DNA of 64,000 nucleotides, taken from assembly GCF_028769735.1 (NCBI RefSeq), contig NC_088172.1:89424451-89488450 (forward strand), written 5' to 3'. Below the pieces are notes generated by a model, which did not search any database, had not been told where the DNA came from, and saw only the letters and a program-made list of their open reading frames with translations. Both the position numbers and the translations under genes were made by a program. The stretch is from Zonotrichia leucophrys gambelii (Eukaryota > Chordata > Aves > Passeriformes > Passerellidae). Of the stretch, positions 1 to 14,000 are shown piece after piece (position 1 is the first letter of the stretch; every line of letters begins with the position of its first letter).

Positions 1-60
1 GCTGGGAAGAAGGCAGCATCTGTCTCAGAGGAGAAAGATGCTGCCTTTCCAGCACAACTT

Positions 61-102
61 CTGCCTACTGGAAGCTGCCTACTGGAAGCTGCCTGCTGGA
101 AG
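61..102 (+). repeat. 14-bp tandem repeat, three copies
   Basis: CTGCCTACTGGAAG occurs twice and a third copy has one change (CTGCCTGCTGGAAG). Confidence 0.85.
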
Positions 103-1123
103 CTGTAGGGGAACAGCTGCAATAATGGCTTTATCATGCAAGAATTGTGGCATATATCATGGATGAGGAGTGGGTGGGATCTGAGATCCTTTGGCAGTGT
201 TTAGATCACCGTGCAGTGAAATCAACCAGATACTAGCATGTCTCGGTTCTGCTAGCTCCAATTTTTGCTGCCAAATGCAAAACTGGTGCTACCACACCAG
301 ATCACTGCTCAGCTGTCCTCCTGCAGCACAGCTCCAAAACCATAGCCTCACTTCCTTCTATATCAGCTTCTCCAGAGGTAACTTGAGAGTAAAATCCAGT
401 CTCTGCTCTTTCATGCTGAAAAACAGAAAGCCGGGTGCACCTGGAAGCTAAAACAGTGACCTGAAATGGCTAAGAGAGCATTAGGAGAAGAAAAAGTAGT
501 TATTATCAGTAACAGGAATCAAGAAAACAAAGGCTGTGTCATTAAAACAATTGTCCCTCTACAAAAGGGGGAGGACCTGCAAGATCACAGGCCATCATAC
601 ATCAAAGTAGTACAGAAAATTTCCCTAGAGACTGACTGACTCATTCAGGAGCTAAGACTTTGCTGTGATCCTTCTTCTCTGAGCCCTTCGCGTGGCAACA
701 GCACCATCCAGCTGCTGCCTCTGCAGCACAGTGTCACCACAAACTGCATCAGCTCACATCAAACACCGTGGGAATGGCGTCAAGCAGGTATTCCCAGGAT
801 TCCTATTACTCCAACAAGTAGCAACAGATGCTTCAGCTTTCGAGAACTGGGTACCCAGGCACTTATCCAATGCTTGTAGTGTCTGCATTCTCCCTCTCCC
901 TGTGTTGGCAGGGCTGTGACAGACACTGGGTGCTTGGGCTGTCCCCTTTCTAAATATTCTGCACCATCAGTGCAGAAAAACACACACCATTGAGCAGAAA
1001 AAAGCAGAACTGAGGCAAGATAGACACTTGTCCCTCAGACTCTTGGAGATCTTGCTCTCATTCACTCTGTTAGGATCCTGTCCTATAGGCTGCACTGCAA
1101 CCCACATTGCCAGGATAAGCCTT

Positions 1124-1500
1124 AACTCACAGACTCAATTATGTTAGAAAAGACCTCTGAGATCCTTGAGTCCAGCCTTTGGCGAAACACCACCATATCA
1201 ACTAGACCATGGCACTGAGTGCCAGTCTTTCCTGAAACATCTCCAGACACAGTGACTCCACCACCTCTATTCTAACCCTTTTTTTGAAGGAAATTCCTCC
1301 TAATGCCCAACCAGAACCTTCCCTGGTGCAGCTTAAGACTATGTCCTCTTTTCCTGTTTCCTGGGAGAAGAGACTAACCCCTACCTGGTTACAACCTCCT
1401 TTCAGGAAGCTGTAAAGACTGTTAATGTCATCCCTGAGCCCCATCTTCTCCAGGCCAAACACACCCAGCTCCCTCAGCTGTTCCTCAAAACCACTGACAA
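1124..1500 (-). mobile_element. CR1 LINE 3' fragment
   Basis: The minus strand reads like the avian CR1 3' end: GAGCTGGGTGTGTTTGGCC, GAGAAGATGGGGCTCAGGGA, CTGAAAGGAGGTTGTAACC, then a tail with GGACTCAAGGATCTCAGAGG. It is degraded, with no functional reverse transcriptase. Confidence 0.85.
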
Positions 1501-4500
1501 GGCAGGAATTCCTGAAGCTTCAAAAGTGACCTTCGTAACACCAGCTAGAACAAAAGAATGTGGAACAAACGCCAGTATAAAAGTCACCAAATACTCATGG
1601 ATAGTAAGAAACATAACTGAGCATAAAGTCACTCAATGTTGCTCAAAGGGATCCTGAGGCTTGACAGGGAGAAGGGCTCCTGTGGGGCTGCAGGCTAAAG
1701 GGCTCCTGAGAATGGCACCATGAAGGTTGACAAGGGAAAGAGGCTCCTATGGGGTGGCAAAGAACTGGCTCTTGCAGGGTATAATGAGCACAAGACAATA
1801 AAAACCCTACAATGCATACAGTGCAGAATATAATACAATACTGTACCATATGCTACAATAGCTATACAAGAAACCATGATATAATGCAGGACATACTCTG
1901 CAATACACTCAAAATATGTAAACTACAGTAAACATGAATGACAGCACACAACACATCTAGGACCATAATGAAAGGAATGAGAGGGATGTGTCTTTACAAA
2001 CAAACTGTGGGTCTGCTTGCAGATAAAAGTCAGATACTGATAGGTGAAAGAGGCAATGGAACGAACCATAAATTCCAAGGAATCCCACTAATTGACACAG
2101 ACTCAGTTGCTCATCCAAGACTGTGCCAAATTTCTGGACTTAAGAGGAAAAGAACAGCAATACAAAGAAAAATGGGGGAACGGTGCGGGGAGGGTACACA
2201 TTAGAAGGGGTTCTGTATTAGGCTATTCAGGAAGTCTGTACCTCTCAAGCACCTCAGCCAAGGTGGAGAAAAAAATTAAGCAGGGAAATGAGGATAAAGA
2301 GAAGGCTGCATCCTCCAGCAATTTGAGAGACCTCACGGGAAATGTCCCATGGCCTCTCCCTTTATTTGAATAAAGTTGCAGGACTCCTCTGTCTCCTTTT
2401 AGAACATAAACCTCTGGCATTGTGGATTAATTTTCCTAACAAAAAAATACAGTAAATACCACATGGTACAGTACACACTGAAATGCACAACCCACTTCTC
2501 AGCCTTTGAAGAAACCTGCAACTCACACTAGGCCCTCTGTGGCCAAGATACAAGGTGGCCCCTTCAAATGACCCTGGACAGTCCTGTTTCACTCAGGATC
2601 TGCATCTGTGCTTTTCTGGTCACTCTCACCTCACCCTCCCTGTGTGCCCAACAAACAAGAGACCACAAGCAGCACAAATCTCATGGCAGCTTTTCCCCAA
2701 TGCCAGATGCCACCACAAGTCCCTGACATGGCACTGTACCCAAGACGCAGACAGGAATCCCTTCACCCTACTGAGTAAATTCACCTCATGGGAATGCACT
2801 CCCTTTTGGCAGAGGGAAGGAGACCTGAAAGGAACCAATTTGACTTTTTTTATGTCTCAACATATGTTATACACAGGGTGAAAAATTACTATAGGGGCTG
2901 TTAGATATGCTGGGAACATTAACGTACCATGTGATAAGCAGAAAATGGAGGTGTCAGGAAAATTAATCCACGAGAAATTTATGTTTTTATGGCGGGATGC
3001 CCCTGTGTCCTGGCAGTGATGCTGTCTCTGTCTTCTATTTCTTCCTCTGTCTCTCTTTCTCCCTCTCTGCACTCTTTTCTATCCCACTTTAGTTGGGTCC
3101 ATACCCTTTCTTTACAAAGAAACAGTTCTCAGATATAATATTGCCACATTGGTGCTTTATTTTTATCTGAGAAATCTGTCAAAAAGAATGCTTCCCCTTT
3201 CAGCAGAATCTGTAAGGACCAAGATGACCCTCCAAGAATGCAAGTTTGCAAGTGGCAAGGGGGTGTGTATAATGAGGTTTTTTGAGGTAGAAACGGGCAG
3301 CAGATGAGGTTCACAAGGTCCATCCCCAGTGCCCAATCTCTGAACTGCTGGGACTTGAGACTGCACAGTCCCATCCTGCATTCCATAGTCTGGAGCACAT
3401 CGGTCCCGTGCCCCAGAGGAAAGTGGCTTCTCCCTCTGCCAACACCTCAACATAAAGCTGGCTCCCCCTCCTCCTCTTCCTCCAAAGAGCGCCGCTCCAG
3501 CCTGTGGCAGCTGCATGCACCTGCTTGTGGAGGTGCCTCCTGGGCAGGACTGAGACGGTTCCTCTGTGACACAGCCCAGCCCAAGACAGCTCTGTGCTTT
3601 CCTGCCTCCTGGCCATCAGGGCAGCTTCCCTGCGGCCAGCAGCTTCCTTCACAGGGCAATTTCCCTGCCCAAGACAGCCCCAGTGTGACGGAAGCAGGAG
3701 ATCTGAGGGCTGCTGAGAGCTGAGTCTGCACACAGCTCAATGCAGCAGTGGCAAGGCCCGGGCAACACTTGGCTTGATTCCCCCTTGGCAGTTTTTCTTG
3801 TAAGGGGAGCCTCTTCACAACAAGACAAACACACAAGCTCAGTCAAAAACCAGGGCATTAGAGTTGTAGAGGGCACATCCACAAAGTCCTCCTGAAAAGT
3901 CTGTAAAACCAGCTGGTGTGTATGTCGATGCCTACTTGGAAGCTATACCAGAATGCTTCTCTAGCTGAACTTCAGGACTTTGACCAAAAAAGGTGCCAAA
4001 TTCACAGGGCTCCAGTCATCTGTCCTAAAATATAGTAGAACCTTTTAACTTGCTTTCCAGGAAGCTCAGAGGAGTGATGAACACATTGAAAGCAAGATCT
4101 TCCAAGGTCTTTAGAAATCAGAGACACAGTTACATGCTTTTCCCACTGAATGTTACAAGTTTAACTGTGCAAAAATACAGTCATCAAGACTTTGCTGAGA
4201 ACTAGAAACTGTTCCAGTGATGAACATGGAAAGAGGTACTGTTGTAATCAGAGCAAATAATACTTGTTGTTGAGCCAATCAAGTGCTTCAATACACTGAG
4301 ATCCTGCTCTCAAGTGATTTAGACAACCTGTATTTAACTATTGTACCTCAAGAGAATCAACAACATCTGGAAAAGATGGAGGCAGAATAACGAAGTTTAA
4401 AACTGCACTAACTCAACAATAAAAATGGCTTAGGCTTTCCTACCAGTATTTCTTTTGAGCACAGGAAGATGAAGTTTTAACAACCTTTAAAACTGTATTT

Positions 4501-4526
4501 CAAAATACAAGATACCAATGGTGTTG

Positions 4527-4577
4527 CAAAAAAAAAAAAAAAAAAAAAGAAAAAAAAGGAGAGAAAAAAGAAAAAAC
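4527..4577 (+). repeat. A-rich tract
   Basis: Twenty-odd A residues followed by mixed A/G, about 240 bases downstream of the APLF stop codon. No transposon body is recognisable beside it. Confidence 0.8.
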
Positions 4578-4814
4578 CAAAAATTTCAGAGCTCTATCCT
4601 CTGGGTCCACAACTTAATAAAACAAGAAAAAACAAACACCACACCAGCCTCATAATAATACATACGGATAAGAAAGAGAATCTCCTCACCCCTATTATTA
4701 TCTTCCTGTACTGCCTACATCATGAAGGAAAAAATTTTCTAACCAATTCCTCTCCTCTGTGCAACCATGTTTTAACACAACCACACAGGACATTTATAAG
4801 GCTGTTCTCAGCAG

Positions 4815-5026
4815 CTATTTCTTGAGCTTAACAAATCTACATGTTTTTTGCACAAGTGTGTCAACATCTTCATTATCCTTTTCTTCTGAACTTGGTTCCC
4901 AGTCTGAGTCTTCATCAGTAGGTTCGCACTCTTCCTCCTCCTCCTCGTCATCTATAAAGCAGTCATTGAGGTCATATTCATTGGCTTCACCATCATTGAC
5001 ACCATCCTTCTTCACCGCCCTTTTTC
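4815..5026 (-). CDS. APLF: APLF terminal exon, acidic histone-binding tail
   Basis: Terminal coding exon (69 residues then TAG) with acceptor CTACAG. It contains NEYDLNDCFIDD, a run of Glu, then EPTDEDSDWEP, and ends in the basic FVKLKK. The human tail has NEYDLNDSFLDD and EPTDEDSDWEP. In human APLF this acidic region binds the H3-H4 tetramer. Confidence 0.95.
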
Positions 5027-8000
5027 CTGTAGGGACAAAAATGTCATGTATCCATTACTAATAAAGGTGGAGTTCAAGATTACTCCCAGAACCCAGATAG
5101 TAAAGCATCTCTCCTCACAAGAAAGAATCACCTAAACAGTACATCTGTCTTCCAGTTAAGCCTCTAGTTATTGAAAATCTGACCCTAAATTTTCTGCATC
5201 CATCCATCCATCCATCGTATTCTTAGTCTTTGAAAGCTAATAGCTTCCTTCACATGAGAGAATAAAATCTTCTAGATCACTCACCTCCTATGTTCTCCAC
5301 TTGCCTTCATGCTGGATAGTCTGTGTTTCCCTTCTGAAAGTAATTTTGTTCAGAAATGCATTTTGGCAGATGTGTTTCAACCTTGCTCTCAATATCTGTG
5401 ACACCTCTTTTCTTAAATTTCCAAAATTCCTAACTAGCTATGGCCTGTTAATATTCCAATCATGTCTTATTCTACCCTTAAGTCACGTCTCTGAGTAAAA
5501 TCATGTTCATTCCCCAGCTTCCCTCCCAGTTTTGCATTCTTACCTTATCTAGAAATAACCACACAATGATATCGGTCTAGCTAACTTATCTGTTGAGCAG
5601 CTTTCATATGGAACTATTAATATGGGGTTTTTTTTTCTTTAGCTACAGACCCACAGGCCAAATCCTAACTCTTTAAATTAACCATAAACAATTTTCAGGA
5701 AACTCCTGAAACCTCAGGTCAGAGCTCCAGGCACAAACACTACCACCAGTACCTCACATAGCCAGACTACAGCCTCTTTCAGTCACACTCTTCTGTGAGT
5801 AGGAACGCTCCTCTTCCAGAATTACCTTTCTTTTTATGCTTGCTGGCTTATTGTTTAAGAGACTTCAGAGGAAATTAATAATGCCATAACTGGGAGGGCA
5901 CGTTCATTTCAGGATGTTTCCTCCCAATTTGTCTCAAACCAAGACACTGTGTTAGCCCATAACCAGCAGAATCACAGACTATAGTCCTTGCAGAATTGGA
6001 GGGGAGGGGTCAAAATGAAGATGCTGAATAAAGTAAAAGCAAAATCCCCCTTCTCAGACTAAGGTTACGAGAATAATAAGCCCAAGAGCTGCTTATCAAA
6101 GAAGTGCCACTTTCACAGCACTGTGAGTGGTATTTTACAACAGAAGCAGGAATGCTGGCAATATACTGATAACTTTCATATTCTTCTTACAAATGTAAGA
6201 TATGCATACTATGTTCTCCCTCCTCATATATCAACACTGATTTGAGCAGTGAGTGATACACTTCCTTTTATGCCTTTCCTCTCCATTTCTTTCTGCTGTA
6301 GTTTAATTTAGCCCTGCAGCCCCTAAAGCTGATGATTAAGCTTAATTCAGCCTTTTCTCTAGTAGCCTATCTATAAAGATGATCTTGAAACTTTCTACGG
6401 AAGTATCTCCTTGATGTGGGAAAAAAGGCTTGCTGACTGCTCCTTCCAAAACATTCTATTTTGAAGTGAGCTTATCAGCTTTCTAGAAAACCTGCACAAA
6501 AGTATGTAGAAGAATGCATGTAGGAGAATCCATGGCTACAGGGTGTTATTCATCTCAGCAGCAACAACCTAGAGAAGTCATTCAGTAGTGACAATTTAAC
6601 AACAGCATAACTCTGACATTTTTTAAAATTCCTTCCCTACAATTATTCCCCAGTAATTTGCCTCAGATTATTTTTCAGACATTCTCTACAGGCAATTCTG
6701 GCAGCAATTAGATTTGAAAGCTAAACATGTTAACTGTCATGTAGAGGGCTCCCCTCTTCTCTTGGCTCATGGAATTTAAATACCCTTGTAAGGAATTTAA
6801 TCCTGCTGTGTCTAATGGTGCAGTTGTGCCCAATATGACAAAATAAAGGTTAATGGAGCTCTTACTGTCTATCTGACCTTGCAGGACGTGGTATGATAGC
6901 CTCAGGTGTGAACTTGCTGAGCACCACCTTTTATAAGCTTTGCCCTCCACAGAGCTAAGTCAACCAGTCAACAAAACATTACAATTTTTTTTTAAATAGT
7001 AAATATAAACAGAACTTAATAAATTATTTCCCTTCTTTCCCATGTATGCAGAATATCAATTCTTCCACAGTTTGTTCTTAGTAAGAAAAGTTGAATCTGA
7101 CAGGCTGAATTTCACTTCTGTGTGCACGTTTTACATGCTAAAAGAGCAGCACTTCTTCCTTCAGAGTCACCCCAGCCCGACCATCAGCTGCACACACAAG
7201 GGGCAGGGTGCACCCTACTATTTGGATAAGGAATGTACTCTTATGAGAGGCACAGCTGCAATTTAAAACCTTCAAGAATAGATTTGGACTTTTAGATATG
7301 CACACAGCCTAGCCTGCTTCATTCTAAAATCTTCAACATTCAGTGCATGCCTCAACACTCTGCAACACAAATTTCTACCACAGACCTCTGATCACAGTGG
7401 GGCTGGTACTTGTATCACAAGATACACTAAAACACACACGTAACAAACATGCCTCAGAATATTCTGGTGCACAGATATAAGCATAGCAAATATTTGGTGA
7501 TAGTCAAAGTGCACACAAACTGGATAAGAAATGATATGGCAAAGAAATTTCTCAGTGGAAAGTTTAAAATAACCTCCTGCATTCACACAGAACAGAAAGA
7601 GAGGTCAAAACACTTTGCCATATTGCCATACAACTATTTGCACTTTTATTTACTTTCTGTAGAAAGCAAATCTATTTTGAAGATTTCTTTAGGAAATTCC
7701 CAGCCTCTCCTTGGTGATCTCAAAGAAGACAAGCCACTTCCCACTCCCACTCAAAATGCAACAGTTCTACACCCTCCTGCCTTACTCTGGACACTGAAAG
7801 CGAAGACTGCAGAGCATTAGACTTTCAGACTGCTCTTTAAAGCTCACTTTTAATTTTAGAAAACATAGGAAGCTTCACATTTGGAAGATGAGACAAAAAA
7901 GAATCCTGGAAGCAGACCTAAGCATGTGTCCTGGGTTGTAAGATATGTGGGTATTCTATTCCTATCTGTTAGAGGTGGGGCAGTTAACTTCTGTTATTTG

Positions 8001-11000
8001 GGCAGTTTTATCTGTTCCACAACCAATCCTCTCTCCAGGAAATATCTTCTGTTAGTGGCTCATTGAGTGTCACCGCATGACTGATAAAATTACATCATCC
8101 TATTGTGAGAAGCTCTACCTGGGGAGAGGAGCCAAACATTCCTACCTGGATATAATCTGAGATTTGGAACACCGCAGGCAGCCTTTTCCCACTGAATTCC
8201 CAGACGAGCAGCTTCCTTCTCCACTAGATTCCCAGAAGAAGACAAGGCCCATCTCACCACCACTGGGCCTTCAGAGGAAAAGTACAGCTTTCTACAGGAT
8301 CACTGCTTCAACAGAACCACACCTGTCACTCCAGGAGGACTGCAGCCACCATTTCAATTGTACTGCTACCACCCTCACCAACAGGGTGTCAGGTTGTATT
8401 CTGACTCTGTCAGTGTTTTTTGGTTTTGTTTTTTGTTTGTTTGTTTGTACTATTGCATTTGTATTTTTAGTTTTCCTAGTAAAAAACTGTTCTTCCTATC
8501 CCCACGTCTTTGCCTGAGAGCCTTTTAATTTCAAAATTATAATATTTCAGAGGGAGCTTGTTTACATTTTCCATTTCAAGGAAGGCTCCTGCCTTCTTTA
8601 GAAGACATCTGTCTTTTCAATTGAAGACAGAATGTTTAAAACTTGAGTCTATGTGCCCCCAACATACATAAACTTCTATACTTTGATCCTAAGAAGCCCT
8701 GAAATTTCGGTACCTCACTGTAAGAGTAAGGAAGTTCATCAGTACATGCACAGATTATCACCTGGAAGTTAGTTAAATGTCAGAGGGAATATCTGCATGT
8801 TACAGGAGCAACCACTCCTTATAAGGCAACCTTAACTAGCTGTGCATGAAATACTGGATTCCTTTAATCCTATTATGGCTGCTGTGTAAGGAGTGAAGAT
8901 GGAAGACACCATTTAGCCCTATGTGTCTCTCCTTAAAATATGTTTGTTTTCTTGTCTGCTTCTAGGAAAATACAGGTGTGATTATCCAGGAAGGCTGGCA
9001 CAAATGCAACTGAAGGACTATTACTTGTAAGAAAACAAGAAGGATTTTATTAAAATAATGACTATTTTCTCCTCAGCTAAGTATTATCAAGCATCTCCAG
9101 CACTATTAAATGCCAAAAGAGCCACAGCAGACCAATGGTGTCCCAGGTTGATGTGCCCACTCATAACTACAGAATACGCTCACCATTGCTTGAAGCTCGT
9201 TGTCGTGTTCCTCTTCCAGTTACTAAAGAAAGGGAAGTTGTCATCAGGACAGAGGGAACCCTGCCATAAGGGTTATTCTTAGAGCTGCTACAACAGGAAA
9301 CTGACCTATTAAACAAATGCTGAAATGGTTGTGCTGTACTTCCAGGTATAAAAGCTACTCTGATGCCTCAAAAATACCATTTTTGTTTTGAATCATTCCC
9401 AAGAGATTACCCAGATAAACTGTTCTTAAAATCATTACCCTTGCCATCTGTAGACAAATGTCAACAAATCTGACTGGGGGTTTTTAAGCAGGAAATTGGA
9501 ATATTTTAGGGCATTTAAGTATTTTACACTACTGTTTCCATAAATGCTGTTCTAACTTAATCATGTCATAGCCCTGAATCTTCAAAGCAAAATGCATTAT
9601 CATGACAGTTTCCTAAGTGTTCTGCTCTAAACCACTGTTTATAGCATTGGGATTTCATGTGGAAAAGCTCCAATTCAATAATCAAGAGAAAGCACCATAA
9701 AAAAATAAAACCAAGAAGTATCTCTTTCTATTCTTTAAGAGCAGACAAAATGTACACAGCACATTCCCCTGTGTTTCTTCACCAAATCAAGTTACTGGAA
9801 TATAAAAAGACTACAAAGTGTTAGATTAAGAACTCAAATTCAGTTTTAGTTATCTTCCCTCCAGGCCTCAAGAAAACATATATGCAAAAATTAATTCTCA
9901 CAGTAAGAAAATCACTGGTGAAAAAAACCCAACACAAAAAGATGACAGATACGGTTGCAGTATTTTGTTTAGAGCATCAGAATATTTTAAAATTTTATCT
10001 TACCTGAGAATTTCTGATTTTAAAAAAATCCCAGAAAAAAAAAAATAATCCTAATACAGAGGGAGCTATAAATGCAACTTTATTTCCTAAAGGGAGATTA
10101 GAGTCTTTTAATGAGATAGACATGATTGTCCTTGTGGGTCCCTTCCAATTCAGAATTTTCTGTCATTCTGTAATATTGAATAAATTGGCCTACCTGGAGG
10201 TGCACTGTGCTTGTATTCCAGTTTGTGCTGGGGGTTCTTCCTGCAAAGAAGAAAACAGTAAAAGCTTGATTCCATCATCTTGTTCCACATTTCACAAGTG
10301 CAGAATTTCCTGGTATTTTATGGATAATTTTCAAGGCACAGCATTTAGATCAGACAGATAATAGCCAATAGATAAGGACAAAAAAAATTAACACAAAACC
10401 CCTTCAAATTATATCTGTTGCTTCATCAAAAGAATGATCAATTTTTCATGGGTGCCTCCTTTCCTCTATCCCCAAAGAATGAAACAGAGATTAAGAAATT
10501 ACTAACTCATGCAACACAGAGGTTGCCTCATCTGGAGGAAGAGCCAGTTTGGGGTTTAGATAAAACATCTGTTGTACTCCTGAGAAGCATGTTGGCAATT
10601 TCATTACTGATATAAGTCTGTATCACTCAGCCTGAGATGGAAAATTCATCTCATACATGTTTTTAAGAGAACCACGTTTTCTGCATTAGCTGAGTATCAC
10701 CAAGGCTTTTTCCTAAGAGCTGTTCTCATTTTGTTACATTTCATGGAGATCATGCTTTTTAGGATAATCACACTTTCCAGGAGAAAATGTTTATATGGGG
10801 AAACAATCTTTAACAACAGCCACCAGTTTCAATATGCTCCCATAGAAATGCTATTGCTTCAAAAGATATCTTCTTGTGCATTGTGATAATTATGCAGTCT
10901 GCTAAATATGTAAACTCGAGATACTGAAAAACAATGGAATACAACAATATTTTGAAGAAAATCAACAGTGATTAAAAGAAACAGCAGTCAGCCATAAACT

Positions 11001-14000
11001 GGATTTTATTGCTGTTACCTCAATTATGCTTTGTAATAAATCAAGTACTGACTAAAATAGTCTATTTGCAAAATCACAACAAATACATTACCAAAGTTTA
11101 AACTAAAAGTTACAGATCAAGAACAACATGTAACAATAAATTGCTTATATAAGAGAACAATTTACTGAATGTTGAAAAGAAATGCAGTATTGATCTCCAG
11201 GTCACTGAATGGGCTCTTTGAGCAGTCAAGTTTTCATCTCTGACAGCTGACATAATTACCAAAATAGTGATTTTTACTGTGTCAGTGTTAAAAATATGCA
11301 CAGACTTGGCTGCTTTAAGGGTAGAAGTCTGACCGCAGTAAATTTCGGAAGGCTACAGGCAATGTAAACATCAAGAATTAGTCATTTTTCTACTGTCCTT
11401 CTGCAACTGCAGAGGAGAACATTCTTAACCGGACACAAGAAGAGACACTGTGCACGTGTTTCTCACCTATAACAAGCTGTTCCATACGGACACTCAGGCC
11501 GGCTGTCATCATCGTCCTGAGCCACCATCTCCATGTTGTGATAGTCATCATCATTAGGATGACTGAACTGCTGGAAGTGAATGGGATTCTTCCTGCAAAA
11601 GACAAATACACACTGAAACTGACTGATCCATTTCAACACAAGAGAGGACATATAAAACATGTTACTGAATCAATGACAGCTCATTTTTCTGTGGTTACAT
11701 GAAGAGGAGCTTTTAATGTTTAACTTGACACAGACTGTATGACCTACCTTCAGGACAACAGAAGAAATTTTGTCTTAGCACCTGCTGCAACAGAAGTTAA
11801 ACCAGGAATTTTCCTATTTCCCATCAGCTTTAAGTTTCAGACCTCCAACACATGTACAAAAGGCTTTATTTGAATTACAAACTAGCATGCTGACATGAAG
11901 TTGTACCATAAGACATTAACAACTTCATGTGTAGCTGAGTCACACCAATGTTAGTGAGGGCAGCACAAGATGGGCAGCACAAGATCATCATCCACAACTT
12001 CTTGCTCTACAACACTTGAATCCGAGGTGAACAAGTAGAGAACATAAATTTATGCATCGCTGAAACAACATTTCTACCACTTCTAGGCAAGAGCTTTGTA
12101 CACACACCACTCAAGACTAGACAGTCATAAACATCACTTAAAGAAGAGTTTCTTCCTTCTATAACTGTTCCAAGTGGAATTAAAAAGAACACAGAAAATC
12201 AAGTTTCCACTTCAGGAGAAATTAATGTGACAGATCAAAACAGGATAAAAAAATTACATCAAAATTAACATAATAGTAGCAAAAGCAAATCTACTTTTTC
12301 CCTATAATTTCCTGTAGATTTTTTTTCCAAGTGTAATACTGAGAAGCAAGAAATGTGAGATTTTTAAATAAATTATTTTCCAAAAGACATCTGCAAAATA
12401 CTTTACTGATTACCTCAATCATACCCAGAGTACATAACCTCTAGTGTGTTTGTGCAAATTATAAAAGTGAGCTGCCTGCCTCAAGCAGGAGGAATAACAA
12501 CTTTCAGCTGCAGAGTAGTGACTGATTTAGCTTTGACTTGCTTCAGCTGCATTTAGAAGCAGGTACAGAACACACCAAGGATGTGTGCAGCCACCTCCAT
12601 ACACAGCAACTTCCTCACTGATCAGAGAAATACCTTCAAACTCACAAGTACTTCTGAACTTCACAGAGGACAGTCAATATTCATTTTAGCATTTCAACTA
12701 CCACTATAACAAAAAAGAATTTGCTACAGCTTTTACAAAGATGACTTAAACACCGTGAGCTCTGCTGGCCATTCAGGCTTCCTTTTAGCATTTGAGAAAT
12801 ACCAGCTATTTAGTATTAATTCTTTAAATCTCCATTTGCTAGGTATGTTTCACTCAGGAAACTCCACAAGCAAGCTACAGATTAACTCTTCCATAAGCCA
12901 CTTATCAAAGATCCACTATCAAAGATCTACTTACATAGGTGATAGGCTTCTTTTCCTGTAGGACAATTGAATAATGTTTCACTAGAAACTATTGCAGGGT
13001 TGCAGTCTTTTATTCTATAACAAATTCTCATGAAACATCACTTCTTGTGACAAATTCAGACTGGCTGCCTACTTCTTTCCCCATTAAAATAAATGGGATG
13101 AAACCAAATTATTTAGAGGCCGTTTACCACTTTGTTTTCTTAATGCACAGAACTAACATACTTGCAGTAACAGCAAGAATTCTCAGTCACATGAAATCCA
13201 ATTTATCTTCTGAAAGGGATACAGCAGCAACTGATGTTCCTTGATTTAATTTTAATCCTTACTCCTACATCAAGATACATAAAGCATCATGGTTGCCACA
13301 TGTCACGGTTTGACACTGGCACGATGCCAGTGCCCCCATGAAAATATATATTCCCTGGTGTGAGATACAACCAGGAATCCAGCAAAGCAGGCTCCAACTT
13401 AAAAGGGTTCTCCTTTTAAGGATGCTTTGCCCAGTTCCAAAAAAAGCACAGTCTCTTGCTTTTGGGACACCAGTCCCCCCCAAATTCACCCCCTGGGGCC
13501 GAGGGGGCCTCAAGAACAGAGGTCTTCTTCTTCACTGAAGATTGAGGGCACCACCACTCTCCTCATCCGTTGTCCCTGTTCACACACTCCTTCACATAAC
13601 ATCACTGCACTCTCTTGGCTCCAAGCCATTGCCTCCCCCTAAATGAAGTCTCTGTGTCACATGAAAAATGGTTCTGTCCACGGTTATACAAGAAAAGTCC
13701 AGGCAAAGGCCACTCCATCATCCCTCTCACCTAAGATTCTTCTCCACTTCTCTCGTGGCCCATTTCCTCTTATCTCATCTTTACCTCTCTCCTCATTCAG
13801 CTCCAGAAGGATCAGCATTTGTAAATTTTCCATCATCCAAGAAAAGGGTTAAAAATCTCAGTCTCTGCCCATCCAGAGCTCCCACGGCTGTCCTGCCAGG
13901 CACCTTCTCGCCCCACCCCCCACTTTTTCTCAGCCGGTCTGCTATCAAATTACAAGGTGGCCCAGGCACAGACACCAGCTCTCTCGCTCTCTCTGTCTCT

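Larger units (their letters stand above)
1..4814. other. Intergenic 3' flank of APLF
   Basis: Holds a 14-bp tandem repeat, one CR1 fragment and an A-rich tract. Overlapping open frames at 3163-3836 on both strands resemble no protein I know. The next gene on this side is not reached. Confidence 0.6.

Noticed and set aside
3163..3836. Overlapping 120-140 codon open frames on both strands
   Set aside because: Open in several frames at once with no recognisable protein pattern or splice context.
4850..5005. Ser-rich plus-strand frame
   Set aside because: Antisense of the Glu/Asp codons in the APLF terminal exon.
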